DNA of 64,000 bases from Sphingobacterium detergens (GCF_003610355.1 NZ_RAPY01000006.1:186001-250000); one strand, 5' to 3'; numbered from the stretch's first letter, positions 26,319-36,470 are shown. The notes: a model not told the origin generated them from the letters alone. A program made the numbers and translations.

Positions 26319-27617
26319 ATGAGAAAATTATACAGTGCACTGGGGATTGCTCTTTTGTGTGCTTCCTGTAGTAAGGACGATGTGTCAAAGATTATTGATC
26401 CAATTGTCAATTTAATTTATCCGGATAAGGCCGTAGCCACAGATCCAAAAGTATTGGGTACAGTTGGTGAGGTAAAGGTATATAATGGTGGATATGGATC
26501 TTCTATGGTTCAGGATCCGAATGATAAAACAGTATTTTATCTTTTGACGGATCGTGGGCCAAATATTGATGGTACAGAAAAAGATAGCAAAGTTTTTGCC
26601 AATCCTATGTTTACACCGCAGATCGGTAAATTTCGATTAAAGGATAATGTACTGGTTTTTGAATCAGCAATTGAATTAAAGAATAAAAATGGCGTAAAAC
26701 TGAACGGCTTACCGAACCCTGAGGGTAAAGGTGGTTCGGGAGAGAAAGCTTTGGATACGAATGGAAAAGATTTGGGAAAAAGTGAAGACGGGATCGATTC
26801 AGAGGGATTGGCAAGAGGTGCTGACGGTTCTTGGTGGGTAAGTGATGAGTATGGTCCACATATTGTTCACTTTGATGCTTCTGGAAAGGAGATTGAGCGG
26901 ATCAATCCTTGGACAACAGGAAAGAAATTACCATTGGTATTTGCTAAGCGACGCCCAAATCGTGGAATGGAAGGTCTAACGATTACGCCAGATGGCAAGA
27001 CATTGGTCGGTATTATGCAATTTCCACTCTATAATCCTTCAAAAGATGCGGTGAAAAATTCTTTAGTTATCCGTATTGTAACCATGGATATCGCAACAGG
27101 AAACACCAAACAATACGCTTATATGATGGAACGCACCGATTTGCAGGCGGTAAGTGAGATTGCTGCAGTGTCTAACTCTACCTTTATTGTATTGGAGCGT
27201 GATGGTGAATATGCAACTGAGGCAACACGGGGCAAAGTGTTCAAAAAAATCTATCAAATAGATCTTGCGGGAGCAACAGATATTTCTGATCCTAATAATG
27301 GTGTTAATGGTTTGTTCCCTGGGAATGGCACAAAGACGGTCGAAGAACTAAAAGATGCTGCTACCTTGGCTAAATATAACATTAAACCTGTCACAAAAAC
27401 TCTAGTTGCTGATTTAATGACCGATATCAAGGAATTATATCCGCACGACAAAGCAGAGGGTTTGGCCGTTATCAATTCATCACTTATCGCAGTTTGTAAC
27501 GATGATGATTTTGGGGTTACGGGAGAGGGGACTTATAAATCGAAGATGTTACCAGCGATAAATACCGTTGATAAGAATAGCATCTACTTTATTAAATTAA
27601 AGACTCCATTAAAGTAA
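26319..27617 (+). CDS. Lipoprotein of the phytase-like esterase family
   Basis: 432 residues. Lipoprotein signal MRKLYSALGIALLCASC with Cys17 as the lipidated residue. The mature part matches the esterase-like activity of phytase family: LLTDRGPNIDGT, GIDSEGLARGADGSWWVSDEYGP, NRGMEGLTITPDG, FIVLERDGEY and HDKAEGLAVIN, a beta-propeller with acidic metal-binding loops. Likely an outer-membrane-anchored phosphoesterase or esterase; the true substrate is not known. Own promoter, own terminator. Confidence 0.88.
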   Translation: MRKLYSALGIALLCASCSKDDVSKIIDPIVNLIYPDKAVATDPKVLGTVGEVKVYNGGYGSSMVQDPNDKTVFYLLTDRGPNIDGTEKDSKVFANPMFTPQIGKFRLKDNVLVFESAIELKNKNGVKLNGLPNPEGKGGSGEKALDTNGKDLGKSEDGIDSEGLARGADGSWWVSDEYGPHIVHFDASGKEIERINPWTTGKKLPLVFAKRRPNRGMEGLTITPDGKTLVGIMQFPLYNPSKDAVKNSLVIRIVTMDIATGNTKQYAYMMERTDLQAVSEIAAVSNSTFIVLERDGEYATEATRGKVFKKIYQIDLAGATDISDPNNGVNGLFPGNGTKTVEELKDAATLAKYNIKPVTKTLVADLMTDIKELYPHDKAEGLAVINSSLIAVCNDDDFGVTGEGTYKSKMLPAINTVDKNSIYFIKLKTPLK

Positions 27618-27638
27618 TTATTTATTTTAGTTGTATCG

Positions 27639-27672
27639 AAAAAAGCCTGCTGATATATCAACAGGCTTTTTT
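27639..27672. terminator. Terminator after the phytase-like lipoprotein
   Basis: AAAAAAGCCTG (27639-27649) pairs with CAGGCTTTTTT (27662-27672), the inner TGATATATCA being self-complementary. T6/A6 flanks allow termination on both strands, so it may also serve gltD. Confidence 0.85.
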
Positions 27673-27759
27673 GTGTTTGGTTGGAAAATCTAAAGCATCG
27701 ACTGTCGCCTATTGGTTTACATTCCCATTGTGCAGAAGGATACATTAGATTTGCAATAG

Positions 27760-29220
27760 CTAAGCATTTTGTGCTGCTAGGAAATCTTTGCTTTCAAGTT
27801 CGGAATAACCCATAAGGTATTCATCTACTTTCCTTGCGCACTCCCGGCCTTCAGAAATCGCCCAGACCACCAATGATTGCCCCTTGCGACAGTCACCTGC
27901 GGTGAAGATATTTTCCACAGAGGTTTGATAATCTTTATCATTGGCTAGAATATTTCCTTTTTCGTCAACGCGCACACCGAGTTGTTCCAATAGTCTTTGC
28001 TCTGTATGTTTGTAGCCAATAGCCAATAAAACGAGATCTGCGGGGATTTCCCGAATTTCGGATTCACCCAATCTTGTACGGCGTCCAAATTCGTCGACTT
28101 CGTATTGAACCTCTTTGATTTTGACCGCTGTGATATGACCATTTTCGTCATGAACAAACTCTTGTGTTTCCGTTGCCCAAAGTCGTTCACAGCCTTCTTC
28201 TTGCGAAGAGGAAGTGCCAAATGTTACTTTGTCCATCGGCCAAGGATTATTTTTTAAACGTTCTTTCGCAGGTGTTGGTTTACGGGCAATTTGGGTAATA
28301 CTCTTAGCCCGGTGGCGATTGGAGGTACCGATGCAATCCGAACCTGTATCACCGTCGCCAATAACGACCACATGTTTGTTTGTTGCCAGAATACGCTCCT
28401 GATCAATATCTATACCACTAACTTCTTGGTTCTGCTGTTTCAAGAAATCCATGGCAAAGTGTATTCCTTTGGCTTCATGACCGGGTAGTTGCATATGCCA
28501 AGGTACAGTAGATCCAGTAGCCAATACTACAGCATCATAAGCTTTCAATTCGTAGAAGCTTATGTCTTTTCCGACCTCTGTATTTACTTTAAATTCAATT
28601 CCTGACTCTTTCATTAAATTGATCCGGCGGTCAATCACAGACTTCTCCAGTTTGAAATCTGGAATACCATAGCGGAGCAAACCACCAACCTGATCGTCAC
28701 GTTCAAAAACAATGACATCATGACCGGCTTTATTCAGTTGTGCAGCAGCAGCAAGTCCAGCGGGACCGGAACCGACAACAGCAATACGCTTGCCTGTTTT
28801 TAAATAGCTTTTATGGGCTTTAACATAGCCCTTTTTGAATGCAATCTCAATGATATGCTTTTCAATTTCTTCGATTGTGATCGGAGTGCTATGGATGCCT
28901 AATACACACGCAGATTCGCAGGGTGCTGGACATATTCTACCTGTAAATTCTGGAAAGTTATTGGTTGAGGTCAGGATCTGGTATGCCTCTTCCCATTTTC
29001 CGTCATATACTGCATCATTGAATTCAGGAATAACATTGCCCAGTGGGCAGCCTGAATGACAAAACGGAATACCGCAATCCATACAACGTGCAGCCTGCTT
29101 ATTTAGCTCATTCTCAGAATATCCTTTATTAAATTCTTTGAAGTGCTGTACACGGCCTTCAACAGCTTCTTTTGTTGGAAGCACGCGCTCAAATTCTTTA
29201 AAACCTGTAATTTTTCCCAT
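27760..29220 (-). CDS. gltD: Glutamate synthase (NADPH) small subunit
   Basis: 486 residues. Two Cys-rich motifs for 4Fe-4S clusters at the N-terminus (CMDCGIPFCHSGCPLGN and CPAPCESACVLG). FAD-binding VVGSGPAGLAAAAQL, NADPH-binding VIGDGDTGSDCIGTS, and a second FAD block IFTAGDCRKGQSLVVWAISEGR. It feeds electrons from NADPH to GltB. It lies 17 bases downstream of gltB on the same strand, forming the gltBD operon. Confidence 0.96.
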   Translation of the reverse strand: MGKITGFKEFERVLPTKEAVEGRVQHFKEFNKGYSENELNKQAARCMDCGIPFCHSGCPLGNVIPEFNDAVYDGKWEEAYQILTSTNNFPEFTGRICPAPCESACVLGIHSTPITIEEIEKHIIEIAFKKGYVKAHKSYLKTGKRIAVVGSGPAGLAAAAQLNKAGHDVIVFERDDQVGGLLRYGIPDFKLEKSVIDRRINLMKESGIEFKVNTEVGKDISFYELKAYDAVVLATGSTVPWHMQLPGHEAKGIHFAMDFLKQQNQEVSGIDIDQERILATNKHVVVIGDGDTGSDCIGTSNRHRAKSITQIARKPTPAKERLKNNPWPMDKVTFGTSSSQEEGCERLWATETQEFVHDENGHITAVKIKEVQYEVDEFGRRTRLGESEIREIPADLVLLAIGYKHTEQRLLEQLGVRVDEKGNILANDKDYQTSVENIFTAGDCRKGQSLVVWAISEGRECARKVDEYLMGYSELESKDFLAAQNA

Positions 29221-29237
29221 GATCTGTGCTTCCTATT

Positions 29238-32200
29238 TTATGCTTCAACTAATTTTTGACGAATGACATTTTTGTATTCCCTCGGGAATACTTTTATGAA
29301 TTTATTTTTCTCCCGGGCCCAATTCTGTAAGATGAAATCTGCTCTACGGCTATTGGTCAACAATACATGGCGTTTCAATAACGCTATGATCGCTGTTTCA
29401 TCTTCACTTTCCAATGGATCCAAATCAACCATCTCCAGGTTGCAGTTTTCGCGGAAGTCATCGTTGATATCGTAAATCCAAGCGATACCACCGCTCATCC
29501 CAGCCGCAAAATTGCGTCCTGTTGCACCAAGGATCAGTGCTCGACCACCGGTCATATATTCACAACCGTGATCACCTACACCTTCGACGACAGCAGTAGC
29601 CCCTGAGTTACGGACGGCAAAACGCTCACCTGCTTGTCCATTGACGAATAGGTGTCCTGATGTAGCCCCGAATAATGCCACATTACCAATGATGATGTTA
29701 TCTTCAGGTACAAGGGCACTTTCTGTTACTGGATAAATAGCCAATTGTGCACCTGATAAGCCCTTACCAACGTAGTCATTGGCTTCTCCCTGCAATTCAA
29801 AGGAAAGACCTTTTGTTGAAAATGCACCAAAGCTCTGACCTGCGGATCCCTCAAATTTGAAGTTGATGGTGTTATCAGGTAATCCTTCAGATCCATATAA
29901 TTTGGAGATCTCATTGGATAGCATTGTTCCGATGGTACGGTCGGTATTTTTCACTTTGAAAGTTCCAAAGACCGGTGTCTTGCTATCTAACGCTAATTTG
30001 GATTGTTTCAATAATCCCCAATCTAAAATCATGGCCATGCCGTGATCTTGTTCTTCGGTATTGTATAATGATTGTCCCGGTTCATTGCGTTCAACATGAA
30101 GGATATCGGTAAAGTCGATCTTCTTAGCTTTCCAATGGTCGATATTTTCACGTTTTTTCAGGAACTGGGCGCGACCTACCATCTCGTTGATGGTGCGGAA
30201 ACCAAGGTACGCCATGGTCTCACGTACTTCTTCGGCAAGGAAGGTGAATAGGTTGACGATATCTTCGGGTTTCCCAGAGAAAAGTTTGCGTAATTCGGGA
30301 TCTTGTGTAGCGACACCTACTGGACATGTATTTAAGTGACATTTGCGCATCATAATACAGCCACCAGCGACCAGTGCAGCTGTGGATACACCCCATTCTT
30401 CGGCACCTAATAATGTTGCAATAACGATATCTCGACCAGTTTTTACCTGTCCATCGGCCTGTAAAACGACACGGCTACGCAATTTGTTTTTCACAAGAGT
30501 TTGATGTGCTTCGGCAAGACCAAGTTCCCAAGGTAATCCGGCATGTTTGATCGAACTGATCGGAGATGCACCTGTTCCTCCATCAAAACCAGCGATGAGG
30601 ATAACGTCAGCATGCGCTTTAGCAACACCGGCGGCAATCGTTCCTACCCCGGCTTTAGAGACCAGTTTTACGTTGATCCGCGCTTGGCGGTTGGCATTCT
30701 TCAAATCGAAGATCAACTGTGCCAAATCTTCGATGGAGTAGATATCATGATGTGGTGGTGGAGAAATCAGACCAACGCCAGGCGTAGAGTGTCTGGTTTT
30801 CGCAATCCAGGCATCTACCTTAGGACCCGGTAATTGACCACCTTCACCCGGTTTAGCACCCTGTGCCATTTTGATCTGTAGTTCGTCCGCTTGTGTCAAG
30901 TAATTGGATGTTACCCCAAAACGTGCAGAAGCGACTTGCTTAATTGCCGAACGCATGGAATCACCATTCGGAAGTGGTTGATAACGCAATTCATCTTCTC
31001 CACCTTCACCTGTGTTTGATTTTGCACCGATGCGGTTCATCGCAATGGCAAGTGTACTATGTGCTTCATGGGAGATAGACCCAAAGGACATCGCGCCGGT
31101 CGCAAAACGTTTTAAGATTTCACTTGCTGGCTCAACTTGCTCCAATGGAATGGAATTACGATGTTTAGCAAAATCCAATAGCCCACGAAGAGTAAACATA
31201 TGTTCTTTCTGTTCGTTGATCTTGGTCGCGTACTTTTTATAGGTAGCATAGTCTCCGGTCCGACATGCTTGCTGCAATAAGTGAATGGTATCAGGATTCC
31301 ATAAGTGACCTTCGCCACGACGTTTCCATTGATAGATACCACCTTCTGGCAAAAGATTTTGTGGTGTACGGCTTTTTTCAAATCCACGCCAGTGTTTAGA
31401 TAAGGCCTCTTTAGCTAGATCATCCAGTGTCATACCACCGATACGAGATACAGCGCCGCAGAAGAATTTATCAACAACAGATTTGTCGATACCAAGTACT
31501 TCAAAGATCTGTGCTCCGTGATAAGATTGTAATGTTGAAATCCCCATTTTGGAGAAAATTTTTAGCAAGCCATTGTTAACTGCTTTTACGTAGTTTTTGG
31601 ATAGCTCAGGCCAAGTAAGTTCGGTATCTAAGGTGTTTTGTTCCTTCATAGTACGAATACTTGCCAATGCCATATATGGGTTGATTGCTGTAGCACCGAA
31701 TGCCAATAGGCAGGCAAAGTGGTGTACTTCCCAAGCATCGCCAGCTTCGACAACTAGACCGACAGCACCACGGTTACCGGTTTTGATCAGGTGGTGGTGA
31801 ACTGCCGATACAGCAAGCAAAGAAGGGATAGCCGCGTGTTTGGAATCTATGGCACGATCCGAAAGTATCAATACCTGAAAACCATCACGTACTGCATCAT
31901 CAGCATATCTGCATAGACGCTCTAGACCTGCTTCCAGCGAACCTGCCTTTCCGTCTGAACGGAAATAGGATTGGATGGTTTTTGCCTGAAATAATCCGGT
32001 ATCAATGGAACGCAATTTTTCAAGTTCTTTGGATGTGAGGATAGGATGAGGGAGGGTCACGCAGTGACAGAATTTTTTGTCCTCGATTAGGATATTTCCA
32101 GCATTACCAATAAAAGTTGCCAAGCTCATCACCAAACGTTCTCGGATCGGATCGATTGGAGGGTTAGTTACCTGCGCGAAAAACTGTTTAAAGTAACTTG

Positions 32201-33752
32201 AGATATGTTGTGGTTGATCAGAGAGAATAGCCAGAGGAACATCAGAACCCATTGACCCTGTTGGTTCGTATCCTGTTAATGCCATTGGCGTCAGGATTGT
32301 TTCGAGGTCTTCTCGTGAGAAACCAAATGTCTTTTGATATTTGAAAACGGATTCTTTGGAAAGATAGGTATAGGTGACACGAGGTTCTTCCAGTTCTTCT
32401 AACTTGATTTTATAGTTGTCCAACCAATCACTATAAGGTTGTTGGTTGATCAATTGATCTTTTACTTCATCGTCTGTCAAGATGCGACCTTGCTCCATGT
32501 CGACGAGAAATATCTTGCCAGCCTGTTGACGGCCTTTTTTAATAATGGTCGATTCTTCGATTGGAAGTGCGCCGGCTTCGGAAGCAACGACAACACGGTC
32601 ATCCGAGGTTACTGCATAACGTAATGGGCGTAAACCGTTGCGGTCTAGTGTTGCTCCGATATGTTTACCATCTGTAAAACATAGTGCTGCAGGTCCATCC
32701 CAGGGTTCCATTAAGGTTGCATGGTACTCGTAGAATGCACGTTTCAACGGATCCATTTGGGTATTGCCATCCCATGCTTCGGGTACTAACATCAACATGA
32801 CGTGTGTCAGGCTACGGCCACTGTGTAAAAGGAGTTCGGCAACATTGTCAAGACAGGCTGAATCCGACTGACCTCGATCAACGATAGGAAGCAGAATTTC
32901 CATCTCGTCTTCAGTGAAATAAGGTGACGAAAGGGCACGCATTCCAGCGTAAAACCAATTGAGGTTACCTGTTAGGGTATTGATTTCACCATTATGAGCC
33001 AACATACGGAATGGTTGTGCTAGTGACCAAGAAGGGAAAGTGTTGGTCGAGAAGCGTGAGTGTACCAATCCAAATGCAGATACCACACGGGGATCGCGTA
33101 AATCCAGGTAATAGGTGCCGACTTGGTATGTTGTTAATTGACCTTTGTAAATGATAGTTTTGCAAGAAAGCGATGCAAAGTAAAGTGGGAGAGGGTATTC
33201 TTGTTGTTGTTTAACTTTTTGAATGATCAGGCGACGTAGCACAAAAAGTTTGCGTTCAAATTCTTCAGTGTTTGAAACTCCGTCCGGTCTACTAACAAAA
33301 AACTGGACGATTTCAGGTTCGGCACTGAGTGCTGTTGGTCCAATACCTTCACGATTGACTGGTACTGGACGATAGCCAAGGAATTTCATACCCCTTTCGA
33401 CTGCCGCTTCCTCAATTAAGTCCCGACATATTTTGTTCATGCCTTCTTCTTTCGGAAGAAATACCATTCCTGTTCCATAATACCCTGGTTCCTCTAACTG
33501 TATTCCTAAGCTGATACATTCTTCCCATAAAAATTCGTGTGGCAGTTGAATCATGATACCAGCTCCGTCTCCACTTTCGGGATCACAACCACAAGCACCA
33601 CGATGCTCCATGTTCTCCAACATGGTCAATGCGTCTTTTACTTGTGCGTGTGATTTATTCCCTTTGATATGGGCGACAAAGCCTACTCCACAGGCGTCAT
33701 GCTCAAAATTAGGGTCGTAAAGGCCCTCCGTTTTCGGTCTTTGTTGAATCAT
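29238..33752 (-). CDS. gltB: Glutamate synthase large subunit
   Basis: 1504 residues, full length. Class II glutaminase with catalytic Cys21 exposed after propeptide removal (FEHDACGVGFVAH). Central domain, FMN-binding synthase domain (about 815-1240; KPGEGGQLPGPKV, ISPPPHHDIYSIEDLAQLI, DGGTGASPISSIKHAG), 3Fe-4S cysteines in GGCIMMRKCHLNTCPVG, and a C-terminal beta-helix of GXGXG repeats. Makes two glutamates from glutamine and 2-oxoglutarate for nitrogen assimilation. First gene of the gltBD operon. No nitrogen-regulator site was recognised upstream. Confidence 0.97.
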   Translation of the reverse strand: MIQQRPKTEGLYDPNFEHDACGVGFVAHIKGNKSHAQVKDALTMLENMEHRGACGCDPESGDGAGIMIQLPHEFLWEECISLGIQLEEPGYYGTGMVFLPKEEGMNKICRDLIEEAAVERGMKFLGYRPVPVNREGIGPTALSAEPEIVQFFVSRPDGVSNTEEFERKLFVLRRLIIQKVKQQQEYPLPLYFASLSCKTIIYKGQLTTYQVGTYYLDLRDPRVVSAFGLVHSRFSTNTFPSWSLAQPFRMLAHNGEINTLTGNLNWFYAGMRALSSPYFTEDEMEILLPIVDRGQSDSACLDNVAELLLHSGRSLTHVMLMLVPEAWDGNTQMDPLKRAFYEYHATLMEPWDGPAALCFTDGKHIGATLDRNGLRPLRYAVTSDDRVVVASEAGALPIEESTIIKKGRQQAGKIFLVDMEQGRILTDDEVKDQLINQQPYSDWLDNYKIKLEELEEPRVTYTYLSKESVFKYQKTFGFSREDLETILTPMALTGYEPTGSMGSDVPLAILSDQPQHISSYFKQFFAQVTNPPIDPIRERLVMSLATFIGNAGNILIEDKKFCHCVTLPHPILTSKELEKLRSIDTGLFQAKTIQSYFRSDGKAGSLEAGLERLCRYADDAVRDGFQVLILSDRAIDSKHAAIPSLLAVSAVHHHLIKTGNRGAVGLVVEAGDAWEVHHFACLLAFGATAINPYMALASIRTMKEQNTLDTELTWPELSKNYVKAVNNGLLKIFSKMGISTLQSYHGAQIFEVLGIDKSVVDKFFCGAVSRIGGMTLDDLAKEALSKHWRGFEKSRTPQNLLPEGGIYQWKRRGEGHLWNPDTIHLLQQACRTGDYATYKKYATKINEQKEHMFTLRGLLDFAKHRNSIPLEQVEPASEILKRFATGAMSFGSISHEAHSTLAIAMNRIGAKSNTGEGGEDELRYQPLPNGDSMRSAIKQVASARFGVTSNYLTQADELQIKMAQGAKPGEGGQLPGPKVDAWIAKTRHSTPGVGLISPPPHHDIYSIEDLAQLIFDLKNANRQARINVKLVSKAGVGTIAAGVAKAHADVILIAGFDGGTGASPISSIKHAGLPWELGLAEAHQTLVKNKLRSRVVLQADGQVKTGRDIVIATLLGAEEWGVSTAALVAGGCIMMRKCHLNTCPVGVATQDPELRKLFSGKPEDIVNLFTFLAEEVRETMAYLGFRTINEMVGRAQFLKKRENIDHWKAKKIDFTDILHVERNEPGQSLYNTEEQDHGMAMILDWGLLKQSKLALDSKTPVFGTFKVKNTDRTIGTMLSNEISKLYGSEGLPDNTINFKFEGSAGQSFGAFSTKGLSFELQGEANDYVGKGLSGAQLAIYPVTESALVPEDNIIIGNVALFGATSGHLFVNGQAGERFAVRNSGATAVVEGVGDHGCEYMTGGRALILGATGRNFAAGMSGGIAWIYDINDDFRENCNLEMVDLDPLESEDETAIIALLKRHVLLTNSRRADFILQNWAREKNKFIKVFPREYKNVIRQKLVEA

Positions 33753-34057
33753 CTTTCCTTTTCAAATATTATACATTGCTAATATAGGAATAAAAATGAA
33801 TAAAATTATAAATATTCTAATAAAAATGCACTTGTTTTGATTTTATCATTTCTTTTTATCTGTTTTATTACTGATATCATATTTATTGTTTTAGGATGTA
33901 AACCTCATCTTTCATTTCTTAATAATGCATCACTTGGCGATAAATTTTAGGTAGGTATTGAAAAAGCATCGTATGATTGCAATAATATGTATAAATTAGG
34001 CAAAGTATTGCAGGCTGTTTGTGCTGCGTCAACATGCCTTAATTTATAGACACTAAG
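33753..34057. other. AT-rich divergent promoter region
   Basis: 305 bases between gltB (-) and the epimerase gene (+). Very AT-rich near gltB (33770-33900). I find no exact TAnnTTTG box in a good position for either gene and no hairpin of note. Confidence 0.5.
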
Positions 34058-35155
34058 ATGAAAATAACTGAAATTGAGATCTACAGACTAAGTATTCCCA
34101 TGGAACCATTTGTTATCGCAACTGGAACCATGGATTATGCGCAAAATACCTTTATACGCATACATACCGATACGACTATTTACGGCGTCGGTGAATGCTC
34201 TGCCTTTCCGATGATTGTGGGAGAAACACAGGATACCTGTCTGGTTTTGGCACGTGATTTTGCCAAGATCTGGAAAGGAAAGGACCCGCTGGACATCGAT
34301 GAACGATTGGCTGAGCTAGATTTGTATATCGCAGGAAATCGAACCATCAAATCTGCTTTTGATATTGCATTGCATGACTTAGCAGCCAAACATGCGGGTA
34401 TTCCACTGTATCAGTTTTTGCGTGGAGCTAAACGCGAGATAACAACGGATATGACACTGGGTATAGCCTCTCCAGAGGAGATGGCAATAAAAGCTAAGCG
34501 TCTGCAGGAGGGGGGAGCTGTAATGTTGAAAGTAAAATTGGGCAAGGATCCGAAAACAGATGTGGCTCGTATTCGTGAAATACGTAAAGCGGTAGGATTT
34601 GAGATGCCTATTCGGATAGATGCAAACCAAGGTTGGTCTTATGAAGACGCGGTAGAAGCCTTACAGGGGTTAGAACCGTTTAAAATTCAATTTTGTGAGC
34701 AGCCAATGCGGACTTGGAATGATGAATTGTTGCCGCAATTGCGCACAGAGACGATCGTCCCGATTATGGCTGATGAGTCGGTTTATTCGCATCATGATGC
34801 GGAACGACTTTGTAAAGCAGATGCTTGTGATTACATCAATATCAAGTTTTCGAAATCAGGTGGGATTCAAGAAGCTTTGAGAATCAATAAAGTTGCATCG
34901 GAGTATGGTATTAACTGTATGATTGGTGGGATGCTGGAGTCTCGCTTAGCATTGGCCGCAAAAGTCCATTTCGCCTATGCGGCTCCTAATGTCAAGTTTT
35001 TTGATTTAGATACCTGCATGGTTGGCCATCTGGAGGATCCTGTGGTTGGGGGCATACAATATGACGGATACAAAATCCATATTTCGGATGAGGCGGGTAT
35101 CGGTGCGGATATAGACCAAGCATTTTTGGATCGCTGTGAGAAATGGGTGATTTAA
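34058..35155 (+). CDS. Dipeptide epimerase (L-Ala-D/L-Glu type), enolase superfamily
   Basis: 365 residues of the muconate-lactonising subgroup. Catalytic KxK at K158/K160 (MLKVKLGKD), metal ligands D188 (RIDANQGW), E214 (FCEQPM) and D239 (MADES), second base K263 or K266 (NIKFSKSGG), and the C-terminal DxD motif KFFDLDTCM that marks dipeptide epimerases. These epimerise dipeptides such as murein-derived L-Ala-D-Glu. Exact dipeptide preference cannot be read here. Followed 16 bases later by a membrane microprotein. Confidence 0.9.
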   Translation: MKITEIEIYRLSIPMEPFVIATGTMDYAQNTFIRIHTDTTIYGVGECSAFPMIVGETQDTCLVLARDFAKIWKGKDPLDIDERLAELDLYIAGNRTIKSAFDIALHDLAAKHAGIPLYQFLRGAKREITTDMTLGIASPEEMAIKAKRLQEGGAVMLKVKLGKDPKTDVARIREIRKAVGFEMPIRIDANQGWSYEDAVEALQGLEPFKIQFCEQPMRTWNDELLPQLRTETIVPIMADESVYSHHDAERLCKADACDYINIKFSKSGGIQEALRINKVASEYGINCMIGGMLESRLALAAKVHFAYAAPNVKFFDLDTCMVGHLEDPVVGGIQYDGYKIHISDEAGIGADIDQAFLDRCEKWVI

Positions 35156-35171
35156 CTTTTATACAGAAGGT

Positions 35172-35282
35172 ATGAATAGTATGAACTGGGGAGTGGGTGG
35201 CCAAGAGGTTGCCGTCCTTATTGTTATTGTTATTTTTTTAGTGGCTGCATATTTCTTCTTTTCAAGATTACTGAAGAAGTAG
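35172..35282 (+). CDS. 36-residue single-helix membrane microprotein
   Basis: An ATG at 35172 opens a 36-codon frame ending TAG at 35280-35282. A short polar start (MNSMNWGVGGQE) is followed by a clean membrane helix (VAVLIVIVIFLVAAYFFFSRLL) and two lysines, giving a predicted N-out, C-in orientation by the positive-inside rule. It starts 16 bases after the epimerase stop and could be translated from the same mRNA. A second ATG at 35181 is possible. Inferred to be real from the well-formed helix and its position; homologues were not checked. Confidence 0.6.
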   Translation: MNSMNWGVGGQEVAVLIVIVIFLVAAYFFFSRLLKK

Positions 35283-35370
35283 AAATTGTCTGTTTTTTTA
35301 CATTTGTTAAAAAATAAGTAGTTAATAGCTGTTTTGGTGGGAGAGGGAACCTGAAATAGATAATATTCAG

Positions 35371-35378
35371 TACCTTTG
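35371..35378 (+). promoter_or_regulatory. -7 element TACCTTTG of the deoxyhypusine-synthase-like gene
   Basis: Exact TAnnTTTG, 36 bases before the ATG at 35414. Predicts a transcript independent of the epimerase gene. No clear -33 TTTG. Confidence 0.55.
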
Positions 35379-35413
35379 CCGTACTTATTATTTTATAAAA
35401 GTTAGAAAATATT

Positions 35414-36394
35414 ATGAGTACTCAAAAAGGACCTATTTCTCAATTTATTGAGCATAATTACCGTCACTTTAACGCAGCGGCATTAGTAGATGCTGCAAAA
35501 GGTTACGAGGAACATCTTTTGGATGGTGGAAAAATGTTGATCTCTCTTGGAGGTGCAATGTCTACTGCTGAATTGGGTGTTTCTTTGGCAGAAATGATCC
35601 GTCAAGATAAAGTACACTTTATTTCTTGTACTGGGGCTAATTTGGAAGAGGATGTGATGAACTTAGTTGCTCACTCACATTACAAAAGAATCCCAAATTA
35701 TAGAGATTTGACAGCGGAACAAGAAAGAGAATTATTGGATAATCACTATAACCGTGTAACAGATACTTGTATTCCAGAAGAAGAGGCTTTCCGTCGCTTG
35801 CAGAAGCATCTTGAAGATGTATGGCATGCCGCAGAAGCGAAAGGTGAGCGTTACTTGCCACATGAATTCTTATATCAAGTAGTTAATTCTGGTGTATTGG
35901 AACAATATTATGAAATTGATCCAAAAGACTCATGGATTGTTGCTGCTGCTGAGAAAAACTTGCCGATTGTATGTCCGGGATGGGAAGATTCAACTACAGG
36001 TAATATCTTCGCATCAAATGTGATCAAAGGTAAATTGAAAGCGAGCACGGTTAAATCAGGTATTGAGTACATGATTTATTTGACAGAATGGTACCGTAAC
36101 AATTCCGCTGGAAAAGGCGTAGGTTTCTTCCAGATTGCAGGTGGTATTTCCGGTGATTTCCCAATCTGTGTAGTGCCGATGATGTATCAAGATTTGGAGT
36201 GGGAAGAAGTACCTTTCTGGGCCTATTTCTGTCAAATTTCTGATTCGACTACTTCTTATGGTTCATACTCTGGAGCAGTTCCAAACGAAAAAATCACTTG
36301 GGGTAAATTGGATATCGATACGCCTAAATTTGTTGTAGAATCTGATGCTACAATCGTAGCACCTTTGATTTTCTCTTATATCTTAGGACATTAA
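35414..36394 (+). CDS. Deoxyhypusine-synthase-family protein
   Basis: 326 residues, full-length homologue of eukaryotic deoxyhypusine synthase: LISLGGAMSTAELGVSLAEMI, ISCTGANLEED, PGWEDSTTGNIFAS, GISGDFPICVVPM, and the active-site WGK (K298, preceded by KIT) followed by VESDATIVAPLIFSYI. In eukaryotes and archaea the enzyme transfers aminobutyl from spermidine to (a)eIF5A. Bacteria have no such substrate, and bacterial relatives are thought to act on polyamines, for example homospermidine synthesis, or on unknown targets. Conservation of the WGK lysine suggests an active spermidine-using enzyme. Confidence 0.9.
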   Translation: MSTQKGPISQFIEHNYRHFNAAALVDAAKGYEEHLLDGGKMLISLGGAMSTAELGVSLAEMIRQDKVHFISCTGANLEEDVMNLVAHSHYKRIPNYRDLTAEQERELLDNHYNRVTDTCIPEEEAFRRLQKHLEDVWHAAEAKGERYLPHEFLYQVVNSGVLEQYYEIDPKDSWIVAAAEKNLPIVCPGWEDSTTGNIFASNVIKGKLKASTVKSGIEYMIYLTEWYRNNSAGKGVGFFQIAGGISGDFPICVVPMMYQDLEWEEVPFWAYFCQISDSTTSYGSYSGAVPNEKITWGKLDIDTPKFVVESDATIVAPLIFSYILGH

Positions 36395-36409
36395 TCTTTT
36401 CGATATACG

Positions 36410-36470
36410 AAAGGGAGTGAGGAACGAAGAATTTGTCTCTGGCAATTTCTTTATTCTTTACTCCCTTTTT
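36410..36470 (+). terminator. Likely terminator after the deoxyhypusine-synthase-like gene
   Basis: AAAGGGAGT (36410-36418) pairs with ACTCCCTTT (36460-36468), followed by T-rich sequence. The loop is long (about 41 bases) but can fold further (GAAGAA with TTCTTT). Confidence 0.6.
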
